Shown here: positions 34,576-42,412 of the stretch, piece by piece | Layout: every line of letters begins with the position of its first letter | Position numbering within the stretch: the stretch's first letter is position 1 | From: Pseudomonadota bacterium | GTDB taxonomy: Bacteria; Myxococcota_A; UBA9160; SZUA-336 | NCBI GenBank assembly: GCA_003247575.1 | Contig: QJZC01000019.1 | Location: forward strand, 1-64,000 | Direction of reading: 5' to 3' | DNA length: 64,000 nucleotides | The notes under the pieces: model-generated | Databases searched by the model: none | What the model was told of the DNA's origin: nothing | The model's input: the letters and a program-made list of their open reading frames with translations, nothing else | Program-made: the position numbers and the translations under genes

Positions 34576-36267
34576 ATGGCGAATCCCTCTCACCGCGCAG
34601 CTTCCAGATCCGCCGCCGTCCGAGGTACGAAACGCTCGACGAAAGACACCGCGGCGGGAGCTGGCCGCGCAGCTGGAGATGCGCGCGTGAAAGGCGACGA
34701 CACACAGCTCGCTCTCGAGGAAGAGCTGAAGCGATACCGGAGCTTCATCCGGCTGAGCGACGCAGCGATCTGGTGCTTCGACTTCAAGCCCGGAATTCCT
34801 ACGGGCCTCGGCGCAGACGAAGCGCTCGAGATCGCACTCCAGACCGGCGTGATGGTCGAATGTAACGACAATCTCGCGGCCATGTACGGCTATGAGAGCG
34901 GTGAGGAACTCCTCGGAACTCCGCTGCATACGTTCATCGCGCGCTTCCCCCAAAACAGAGAGTATCTGCATGCGTTCTGGAAGCAGGGTCTCCGCTTGGC
35001 CGATGGAGAGAGCACGGAGACCCACCGAGACGGAACCACGCGATCCTTCCTGAACACTCTGATCGGAAGCGTCACCGAGGGCAAGCTCGTCCAGGTCTGG
35101 GGAACTCAGCGCGACGTCACCGAGCGCAAGCTGCTCGAAGCGCGCCTGCTCGAAGCTCAGCGAATGGAAGCCGTCGGACAGCTGGCCGGCGGCATCGCGC
35201 ACGACTTCAACAACATGCTGATGGTCGTCGTCGGCAACCTCGGGGTCGTGCTCGAGCAGACGCCGCTCGAGTCGGAAGACGAGGACGCCCTGCGCGAAGC
35301 ACTGCGCGCTGCGGATCGGGCTACCGAGCTCACCCGCCAGTTGCTGACCTTCAGCCGCCGAACCTTGGTTCGGCGGGAGCCGGTGTCGCTCCAGGCGGCC
35401 ATCCACAACGTGTTCCGGATGCTGCGCCGAGTCGTGCACGAGAATATCCGGTTCGAGTTCGATCTCGAGGAAGCGACCCCGCCAATCTTCGCCGATCTGA
35501 GCGAGATCGAGCAGATGTTGATCAATCTGGTCGTCAATGCGCGCGATGCCATGCCAGAGGGCGGCACCCTGAGCCTATGCCTCACCGAGGAGACCGACGA
35601 CGAAAACGCCAGCTGGGTCGTGCTCCGGATCGGTGATACCGGGCTCGGGATGGACGAGGACACGCGAGCACGCATCTTCGAGCCGTTTTTCACCTCCAAA
35701 GAACGTAGCACGGGCACGGGACTCGGACTGTCGGTGGTCTATGGGATTGTCAAGCGCTGTGGAGGCTCGATCGAGGCCGAGAGCGAGCTCGGAGTCGGCA
35801 GTGAGTTCCTCGTCCGCTTTCCGGCATTGCGGACCGCATCCTGGGAAGCCCCACTCGATGCACCTACGCTGCCGAAGGAACCCGCCCGCTCGGCGACGGT
35901 GCTCCTGCTCGAAGATCGGCGGGACGTGCTCCTTCTGATCCGGCGCTTTCTCGAGGCGTCCGGCCATCGGGTGCTCTCCGCCGAGCATCCGACCGCGGCT
36001 TTCGAGCTGATCGAATCACAGACCGACCCGATCGACATCCTGCTCTGCGATGTCGTCATGCCCGGAACGAATGGGACCGAGTTTGCGAAGGCGCTGCTCA
36101 AGCGCTCTCCGCGCACTCGGGTCATTCTCATGTCGGGCTATGCGGACGTGCCCGAGCTCACGCAACACCAGAGCTGGGGAGCCCGCTTCATGACGAAACC
36201 GTTCTCACGCTCCGATCTCGATGAGCAGATCAGGCAATCTCTCGCAGATGCGGACGCCGAGCGCTAG
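34576..36267 (+). CDS. Soluble PAS hybrid histidine kinase with receiver domain
   Basis: 563 residues from the ATG at 34576; an earlier in-frame start at 34468 exists. Order: basic N-terminus, coiled coil, PAS domain (~65-190), HisKA with His209 in GGIAHDFNNML, HATPase boxes (NLVVNARDAMP, IGDTGLGMD, STGTGLGLSV), receiver with Asp492 (LLCDVVMPGTNG). No membrane segments. Its last 38 bases overlap the end of the convergent CqsA-like gene. CqsS/LqsS receptors of CqsA systems are also histidine kinases but have six membrane segments, which this lacks, so a receptor role is speculative. Confidence 0.9.
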   Translation: MANPSHRAASRSAAVRGTKRSTKDTAAGAGRAAGDARVKGDDTQLALEEELKRYRSFIRLSDAAIWCFDFKPGIPTGLGADEALEIALQTGVMVECNDNLAAMYGYESGEELLGTPLHTFIARFPQNREYLHAFWKQGLRLADGESTETHRDGTTRSFLNTLIGSVTEGKLVQVWGTQRDVTERKLLEARLLEAQRMEAVGQLAGGIAHDFNNMLMVVVGNLGVVLEQTPLESEDEDALREALRAADRATELTRQLLTFSRRTLVRREPVSLQAAIHNVFRMLRRVVHENIRFEFDLEEATPPIFADLSEIEQMLINLVVNARDAMPEGGTLSLCLTEETDDENASWVVLRIGDTGLGMDEDTRARIFEPFFTSKERSTGTGLGLSVVYGIVKRCGGSIEAESELGVGSEFLVRFPALRTASWEAPLDAPTLPKEPARSATVLLLEDRRDVLLLIRRFLEASGHRVLSAEHPTAAFELIESQTDPIDILLCDVVMPGTNGTEFAKALLKRSPRTRVILMSGYADVPELTQHQSWGARFMTKPFSRSDLDEQIRQSLADADAER

Positions 36268-37522
36268 GCAGGGTCCGGCGCGTCGCGATTCGCGGCGCCC
36301 GACGACTGCGACGCACGGCTGCCCATGCCCCGAGCTCGATCTCGTCCCGAACGCTGGCACATGCGTCGAGTACGTGTTGGATCTCCCGCTCTCCGAGGGC
36401 TGAGGTCACGGTGAGCCGCAACAGGCTGCGGTTGCGTGGTGTCGCCGGCGGCACGAAGGGAGCACCCAACACCCCTCGCTCCGCCAGCAGATCGCGGAGC
36501 ACCAGAGTTCGGTGCTCTGTTCCCGCTTCGAGCGCGATGATCTGCTCCGTGCCCTGATTCACGGGGTAGCCAAGTTTGCTGAGCCCTTCGCGCAGGCTGG
36601 CCGCATTCTGACGCATCTGCTCGCGCGCAGAGTCGGAGCGGCGCAGTACGCGGAGAGTCTCGGAGAAGCCGTGGGCCTCGTAGGAGTGCACGGCCGAGCT
36701 GAAGATCGCGATACGCGACTCGATCTTGAAGTAGTCCACGAACTCCTTGGGACAAGCGATGACGCCGCCACGAGCCCCAAAGGCCTTCGAGAGACTCGCC
36801 GTGCGAAACAGGATGTCGGACTCGACACCGACCTCGCTCACCACCCCCGCCCCCTGCGGACCGTGGGTACCGAGCGAGTGTGACTCGTCGACGACGGCGA
36901 CACAGTCGAGCTCGCGTGCGATGCGAGCGAGCTCCACCACCGGGCAGAGACTGCCATGTGTGCTGTAGACCGAATCGACCAGGATGATTCCGGGTCCATG
37001 CGTTCGAACACACCGCTCGAGATGGGCCATGTCGTTGTGTCGAAAGGCATGAATCGGAGCGCCCGTCTGGCGCGCTCCCTGATGCAGCGACATATGCGCA
37101 AAGAAGTCGATGTAGATCGGAACGTCGGGATTTGCGATCGACTGCAACAAGCCTACGTTCGCCGCCCAGCCCGACTGACAGAGGATCGCACCTTCACTTC
37201 CGACGTGACGGGCGAACTCGTCCTCGAAGACGTGCTGCGGAGATCGATCGTCGAGAAACACGGCCGACATGATTCCCGGATCGTTCTCACTCGCCAGCGC
37301 AGCACGTTTGGCCTCGATGATCGAGGTGTGCTTCGCCATCTGCAGGTAGTCGTTGGTGTGCAGCTCTACCGCACCTGGCTGCGGCTCGGGCTGATGGAAG
37401 AAGTGGCGATCGCGCCATTCTTGCTCTGCCCGCTGTGTGAACGACTGATAGATACGACTCGAGATGAACTCTGGGAGAACGGGCGCCGTCCGGCCCGTGT
37501 GACGTTTGATGGAGGTAATCAT
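36230..37522 (-). CDS. cqsA: CqsA/LqsA-like autoinducer synthase (alpha-oxoamine synthase family)
   Basis: 430 residues from the ATG at 37522 (GGGAG 9 bases upstream). A PLP enzyme of the KBL/BioF family. The segments SGWAANVGLLQSI, YIDFFAHMSLHQGAR, HGPGIILVDSVYSTHG and VVDESHSLGTHGPQGAG match, nearly residue for residue, what I recall of Vibrio cholerae CqsA. The PLP lysine is Lys246 (TASLSKAFGARGG). CqsA condenses an acyl-CoA with an amino-acid-derived substrate (SAM or 2-aminobutyrate) to make CAI-1 type hydroxyketone signals. There is an extra basic C-terminal tail of ~35 residues (AVRRSRRAPRIATRR). No six-TM receptor is adjacent. Confidence 0.85.
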   Translation of the reverse strand: MITSIKRHTGRTAPVLPEFISSRIYQSFTQRAEQEWRDRHFFHQPEPQPGAVELHTNDYLQMAKHTSIIEAKRAALASENDPGIMSAVFLDDRSPQHVFEDEFARHVGSEGAILCQSGWAANVGLLQSIANPDVPIYIDFFAHMSLHQGARQTGAPIHAFRHNDMAHLERCVRTHGPGIILVDSVYSTHGSLCPVVELARIARELDCVAVVDESHSLGTHGPQGAGVVSEVGVESDILFRTASLSKAFGARGGVIACPKEFVDYFKIESRIAIFSSAVHSYEAHGFSETLRVLRRSDSAREQMRQNAASLREGLSKLGYPVNQGTEQIIALEAGTEHRTLVLRDLLAERGVLGAPFVPPATPRNRSLLRLTVTSALGEREIQHVLDACASVRDEIELGAWAAVRRSRRAPRIATRRTLPSARRPHLREIA

Positions 37523-37679
37523 CGGTGGGGCTCCCGGGGGGGGAACCAAAGTAGGTGGCTGTCATAGTAACGCACATTTGCGTCGGCGCACTTGTGGCCC
37601 GTTCTACACACACCCACGAACGTTTGCGCGCAGGGGCGCGCTCCTCACTCCCCCAGACCCCTTTGCGAGACAGCCATGC

Positions 37680-38678
37680 TCAAGGCTGGACACTCTCGCC
37701 AGGGCTCGGGTTCGCGAGCGGCTCACTCGGGCGGCCGAGCCGGCGACATCCCTCCTCGAACTGGAGGGCACATGCGCGCTCGTAGAACCGCTCCGCGAGC
37801 ACCGGATCGGTTGGGGGCTTGTCTCCTCGCTGGTAGATCCCACCGAGGGACACGCATGCCGGCGCGACCGCCGCCTCGCAAGCCTCGCTGAGCAGCTCGA
37901 CCGCCCGTGTCATGTTCTCGCGCACGGCCGTCCCAGACTCGTACATGCGGCCCAGATTGTAGAGCGCCGCCGGCAGCTTGGTCGCGGACGCCTTGAGATA
38001 CAGCCGTGCGGCCCCGTAGGGGTCGGGCTCATTCCCCCCCCTTCCTTCCTCGAGCATGCTCCCGAGGTTGTTGCAGGCCTCCGCGACGTCCGCCTCACAA
38101 GCATCGCCGTAGAGCTCCAGGGCGCGCGCCTCGTCCTGAACCACCCCAACCCCCGCCTCGAGCGCTCGAGCCAGATTCGCGCAACCGCCCTGATCGCGCT
38201 GAGCGCAAGCTTGCTTGAACAGGGTCGCCGCCCGCGCAAGGTCGGCCTCGACGGAACGTCCATCCCGGTAAAGCACTCCCAGATTGGCGCACGCGGTCCC
38301 GTCCCCATCCCGGCAGGCCATGCGATACAGATCGCGCGCACGCTCGAGACTCGGCTGGACCCCACGTCCCTTCTCGTAGAGCAGGCCCAGGCTGGAGCAA
38401 GCTGCAGAGTCTCCCCCGCTGCAGCCCCGATCGAAGAGCTCGGCCGCTCGCTGCGGATTCTCGGCCCCCGCCTCGCCGCTCGAGTGCAACACGGCAGCAG
38501 CGGTGCAAGCCGTTGCGGTACCGATGTCACAATATTCCTCGAGCCGCGCTAGCTCCTCCGCAGATCCCGCCCGCGCGCTAGTGGCGGTCCCGATCAGCAG
38601 ACCTGCGAACAGCCCTAGGGTTCCGCACCGTCTCCACGCGTCGAAGCGTCCGGATCCATCGCGCTCCTCTCGATTCAT
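37680..38678 (-). CDS. Secreted cysteine-rich Sel1-repeat protein
   Basis: 332 residues with a signal peptide (LGLFAGLLIGTATSARA) and about seven Sel1-like repeats of ~36-40 residues, each with the pattern A-C-x-x-L-G-x-x-Y-x-x-G and a further Cys near its end (MACRDGDGTACANLG). The paired cysteines resemble the disulfide-linked Helicobacter Hcp proteins, pointing to the periplasm or outside. Such proteins act as protein-interaction scaffolds. A strong GGAGGTGAG ribosome site precedes the ATG. Confidence 0.85.
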   Translation of the reverse strand: MNREERDGSGRFDAWRRCGTLGLFAGLLIGTATSARAGSAEELARLEEYCDIGTATACTAAAVLHSSGEAGAENPQRAAELFDRGCSGGDSAACSSLGLLYEKGRGVQPSLERARDLYRMACRDGDGTACANLGVLYRDGRSVEADLARAATLFKQACAQRDQGGCANLARALEAGVGVVQDEARALELYGDACEADVAEACNNLGSMLEEGRGGNEPDPYGAARLYLKASATKLPAALYNLGRMYESGTAVRENMTRAVELLSEACEAAVAPACVSLGGIYQRGDKPPTDPVLAERFYERACALQFEEGCRRLGRPSEPLANPSPGESVQP

Positions 38679-38772
38679 GGCACCCTCACCTCCTGATCAG
38701 CGCCTGCACAGTCGCAGGCAGTGTCTCACGCGCGGGGCCTCCCGGACACGAGCGCACGGCGCCCACTCTCGA

Positions 38773-39420
38773 CTACCCACTGGCACTGCCGGTGAGTCGC
38801 TCGAACACCTCACCTGTAGGGGTTATGCCCAGCGGCGAGCTCCACTCCAGAAACGCATCGAGACGATGGAAGTCTGGCACAGCGCCCGGTACAGAAGTGT
38901 GCGCCAGATAGCGTCTAGCGGCTCCAACCCCGTGAATTGCGTAGGCATTGGCACGATCGAGCCCGAGCGGGAGCAACGCTGGAGCCACGACGGCGGCTCC
39001 GCTCCACCGTTCGCCACGTAGAGTCGCGCGATACTCGATGCGCAGGTCGCTCACGCAGACGCCGCGCGCCCCTCGGAAGGCCAGCGCCAGATAGTGGCCA
39101 TGAGGCCCGAACTCGAGCTCTAGATAGCAATCGTCGCCACCCAGGAGGAAGCACTCGACGACCTCGTGGTTCCAAAGGCCGTCCAGGCGACCGGGGGAGA
39201 CCGCGGGAGCGGGGTCCCCATGGAAGGGTGCATCGATGCTGATGTGCAAGTCTCCGCACCTTTCGCCGAAGCGGAGCTCCACCGATTCGCGGGCAGCTGC
39301 TGGGCTGCCATCCCAGAGACGAGCTATCTGCACTCTGATGGCCTCCGCATGCCCACCTCGTGCCGCTCGTGCACCATCCAGATGTTCCGAGCACTTGCCG
39401 TGCGGCGCATGCGAAGACAT
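38773..39420 (-). CDS. UPF0462 (C4orf33-like) family protein
   Basis: 215 residues. The pattern LWDGSPAAARESVELRFGE, then ISIDAPFHGDPAPAVSPG, LDGLWNHEVVECFLLG and YLELEFGPHGHYLALAF matches the UPF0462 family (human C4orf33) as I know it. The fold is expected to be a carbohydrate-binding-like beta-sandwich. Function unknown. Its start lies only 12 bases from that of the divergent phosphotransferase gene, so their promoters must overlap each other's coding sequence. Confidence 0.75.
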   Translation of the reverse strand: MSSHAPHGKCSEHLDGARAARGGHAEAIRVQIARLWDGSPAAARESVELRFGERCGDLHISIDAPFHGDPAPAVSPGRLDGLWNHEVVECFLLGGDDCYLELEFGPHGHYLALAFRGARGVCVSDLRIEYRATLRGERWSGAAVVAPALLPLGLDRANAYAIHGVGAARRYLAHTSVPGAVPDFHRLDAFLEWSSPLGITPTGEVFERLTGSASG

Positions 39421-39432
39421 TCTCCCCGGTCC

Positions 39433-40494
39433 ATGTCCGAATGCAACGACGACACGGATGAACTCTTGATCGAGCTAGCTCGAACGATGCTCGCGCGGTT
39501 CCCCCAGCTACGCGAGCCAGGGCTCGAACCACTCGGCAGCGGGCTCATGCACCAGACGTTCGCGGTACACGACGCCCAGGGGGAGTTCGTACTGCAACGC
39601 GTTCACCCGCTCTTCTCTCACGAGATCCATCAGAACATACAGGCGGTCACCCACCACCTGGCCGCAAGTGGGATCCCAACCCCCGAGCTGGTTCCCACCG
39701 CTAACGGAGAGATCTTCGCGCTCGACTTCGAAGACAGATGTTGGCGGCTGCTCACGCGGGTCTCCGGTGAGACACTGGACAGGTGCCCGACCGCCGCACA
39801 CGCGGAATCGGCGAGTGCGTTGATCGCGCGCGTCCACTCTGCACTCGAAACGCTCGACTACAGCTACCGGCCGCTCGGCCTATTGCTCCACGACACCGAC
39901 GGCCACCTGCTCACCCTCCGCCGCGTCCTCGCACAGCACGACGAACATCCACTCATCCGTGAAGCGGGAGCACTAGCGCGCGAGATCTTCTCGATCGCGG
40001 ACAGCTGGGAGCCGTTCGACGTCCTCCCGAAGCGTCCCGCGCACGGTGACCTGAAGTTCAACAACGTCCTGTTCTCCATCGGCAGCACGCACGCGCACGC
40101 CCTGATCGATCTCGACACAGTCGGTCCTCTGCCCCTCTATGCAGAGCTCGGAGATGCTTGGCGATCTTGGTGCAATCGCCGCCCCGACGACTGCGGCAGC
40201 GCCGAGCTCGACCTCGACATCTGGCGTGCGTCCGCGCGGAGCTACCTCGATACGACCCACCTCTCACTCGAGCCCTTCGAGCTCCGGTCGCTTGCCGAGG
40301 CCATAGAGCGAATCAGCATCGAGCTCGCCGCGCGTTTCACCGCGGACATGCTGTGCGAATCCTACTTCGGCTGGGATCGTTCACGTTACGCGCGCGCAGG
40401 CGAGCACCACTGCATGCGAGCGCGCGCCCACCTGGATTTGTATCGCCAAGCTCGCGAGACCCGTAGCGAGCGTGCCAGCTTTCTCGGCGGCTGA
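39433..40494 (+). CDS. APH-family phosphotransferase (small-molecule kinase)
   Basis: 353 residues. Nucleotide-binding strand FVLQRVHPLF, catalytic loop PAHGDLKFNNVLF and metal motif HALIDLDTVGPLPLYAELGD. The last motif (DLDTV..GD..RS) recalls N-acetylhexosamine 1-kinase and related sugar kinases, so a sugar or amino-sugar substrate is likelier than an antibiotic. The frame is open upstream to 39166, but the ATG at 39433 fits the family start (LEPLGSGLMHQTFAV). Divergent from the UPF0462 gene, which may itself bind carbohydrate. Confidence 0.8.
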   Translation: MSECNDDTDELLIELARTMLARFPQLREPGLEPLGSGLMHQTFAVHDAQGEFVLQRVHPLFSHEIHQNIQAVTHHLAASGIPTPELVPTANGEIFALDFEDRCWRLLTRVSGETLDRCPTAAHAESASALIARVHSALETLDYSYRPLGLLLHDTDGHLLTLRRVLAQHDEHPLIREAGALAREIFSIADSWEPFDVLPKRPAHGDLKFNNVLFSIGSTHAHALIDLDTVGPLPLYAELGDAWRSWCNRRPDDCGSAELDLDIWRASARSYLDTTHLSLEPFELRSLAEAIERISIELAARFTADMLCESYFGWDRSRYARAGEHHCMRARAHLDLYRQARETRSERASFLGG

Positions 40495-40537
40495 ACCTCT
40501 CAGCTGCCGGAGCTCTCCGCTGCAGAAAGCCGGACCT

Positions 40538-41806
40538 TCAGCGTGGGTCTCTTCCGTGGAAGCCCTCGGCCTCCCGCGGAGCTTCCACATCGACCTCGAC
40601 CGTTCGACCTCGCTCGCGCTCCCGTTGCTCGGTCGCCATCTCCTCCCTAAGCAGCTCGAGCAAACGAACCTTGAGTAGACCCGTGTGCCTGCGCGCAAGT
40701 CGAGGGGAGAGTGCTGGCGCCTTGCCACCATCGAGGCGGGAGACGAGCACGTGGCGCTCGGTACGATGCCCCTCCGAGTCCCGCGCCAGAATGTCGATTC
40801 GATTCTCCCCAGGCGCGACACGCACGAGCGCAGCGAAGCTGCCATCGGCTTGCACCAGAACGCGCTCCGCAGGGTCAGCGGTCGTTCGGTTCACGATCTC
40901 GAGCGCGACGAGCCGGGCCAGCTGCAGGTTCTCGAAGGTCGCGAGCAGCTCCGCTGGCTGCACGACCGGCGTCAGACGTCCACCCGAGATCTGCGCGAGT
41001 TCCTCCATGACGCTGGCGTCTTGGTTGGCCGTATCTCCAATAGGGAACGGATCGATGCGGATGCCGCGGGATGCGACCAGCCTGCCGATCTTCAGCGTGT
41101 GCTCCGCGTTCTCCTCGCGACTCGGGAACGGCCGGGTCGGCTGTCCATCGGTCATCAGCAGCACCACCGGTGTCGCCTCCGGACGCGGACGACTGCGACC
41201 GGCGCCGAGGATCTCCTCTGCAGCAGCGAGCAGTGCAGCCGCGATATGCGTGTGGCCGGCCGGGCGATGCACGAGCAGGTAGTCGAGCACCTCGTAGAGA
41301 TGCGTGAAGTCCGAGGTGAGCGGCGCCAGCCGAATCGCATCGGGCGTGTTCGGATCGTCGTCGCCCGCGAAGGTGACGATCCCGACGCGTGTGGTGCGCG
41401 GATCGAGTTGCCGCAAGAGCGCCCGCGTCGCAAAGATCTGGGCAGCGAGCACCGTATCGCCCCAGTCGTCGCTGGTTCCCTCGATCCAACGCCCCCCCCG
41501 CCCGGAGCCAACCCAGCCGTCGCCATCCACATCGGCCCCTGCGGGAGCCGCGGTACTGCGGGAGGTATCGATCAGCACCACCAGATCATAGAGTTCGTGC
41601 CGACCCGAGAAGGTCAGCGCCTGCCCCGCAACGAACACCCGGGAGTCGTCTCCGCCGACGATCGAGCGATCCCGAGGCGTCATCAGACTCACACGCAGGC
41701 CGACGTCTCCCTGCTGAGCCGGCGCGGTCGTTGGAGAGCCCCCATCCGCCTGAGCCAGACTGGCCGCAAACAGCGCCAGAATCGCGATACCTCTCGCTGC
41801 CGACAT
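40538..41806 (-). CDS. Secreted von Willebrand factor A domain protein
   Basis: 422 residues with a signal peptide (GIAILALFAASLAQA). A VWA domain spans ~75-280, with the metal-ion site DTSRS near residue 83, the Thr/Asp pair (TFAGDDDPN) and VVLLMTDGQPTRPF. A Ca-like DVDGDGWVGS insertion follows the first motif. A strand-rich domain and a charged Arg/Glu tail complete the protein. VWA domains mediate metal-dependent protein contacts; role unknown. It converges on the phosphotransferase gene. Confidence 0.85.
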   Translation of the reverse strand: MSAARGIAILALFAASLAQADGGSPTTAPAQQGDVGLRVSLMTPRDRSIVGGDDSRVFVAGQALTFSGRHELYDLVVLIDTSRSTAAPAGADVDGDGWVGSGRGGRWIEGTSDDWGDTVLAAQIFATRALLRQLDPRTTRVGIVTFAGDDDPNTPDAIRLAPLTSDFTHLYEVLDYLLVHRPAGHTHIAAALLAAAEEILGAGRSRPRPEATPVVLLMTDGQPTRPFPSREENAEHTLKIGRLVASRGIRIDPFPIGDTANQDASVMEELAQISGGRLTPVVQPAELLATFENLQLARLVALEIVNRTTADPAERVLVQADGSFAALVRVAPGENRIDILARDSEGHRTERHVLVSRLDGGKAPALSPRLARRHTGLLKVRLLELLREEMATEQRERERGRTVEVDVEAPREAEGFHGRDPR

Positions 41807-42412
41807 GTGGGCCTATTCTCCCTGGGGATCGAAGCAGACTGCAAGCCGGCTTCTCGCCTCGAGCCGCGCCGCGGACCTCCGAAGACAGCTCGCGCGACCC
41901 AAGGGAGGACTCGGACGGCGGACAAGAATTCACCAAGAACGGAAGATTTTTTCATACATAGTGAAAAGTCCGATCCCCACTCCAGCTGATTGCAGGATCC
42001 GGTCGAGACCCCCACAAACTATTCACACAATTACAGAAAAGGCCCGTATACTCCAATCAACCGTACTAGACACCGTGTAGTGACATTCGAGTGCCCCACG
42101 CGGTGCCCAGCTCCCGAGGTTGATCGTGATTCATGCTCCACGCGGCCGTGCATTCTCTTCGCTCGAGACTGCGCGCGTTGCGTTCGCTCGGGAACGGCAC
42201 CAGAATCAAGTGCCTGCGGATTCCTTCCAGCTGTTCGCGATCGGGTCATCGCGCAGGCCGGCGGCGAGCCCCATCTCCGCGCGGCTGCCTCTTCCTACAA
42301 GAACAGCGGAACCACCAAGAACAGCTGAACCGCGAATCGGAGCTGTTGAACATCTTTGCCGAGACCGGCGCAAGCCGGTCGTTCTTCCCCATTGTCGAGC
42401 CAGGAGACCGTC
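41807..42412 (+). promoter_or_regulatory. 600-base region with a candidate promoter and a short direct repeat
   Basis: Part of the stretch around 41935-42060 is AT-rich. TTCACA (42022-42027) and TATACT (42047-42052) could be a -35/-10 pair, with a long 19-base spacer. That leaves a leader of ~360 bases before the GTG at 42413. A 15-base direct repeat, AAGAACAGC(G/T)GAACC, occurs at 42299-42313 and 42317-42331. No gene supported. Confidence 0.4.

Noticed and set aside
34576..36267. Naming this kinase as the CqsS/LqsS receptor
   Set aside because: Those receptors have six membrane segments; this protein has none.
39433..40494. Aminoglycoside resistance enzyme
   Set aside because: The DLDTV..GD motif and genomic context fit sugar-type kinases better; no resistance island features.
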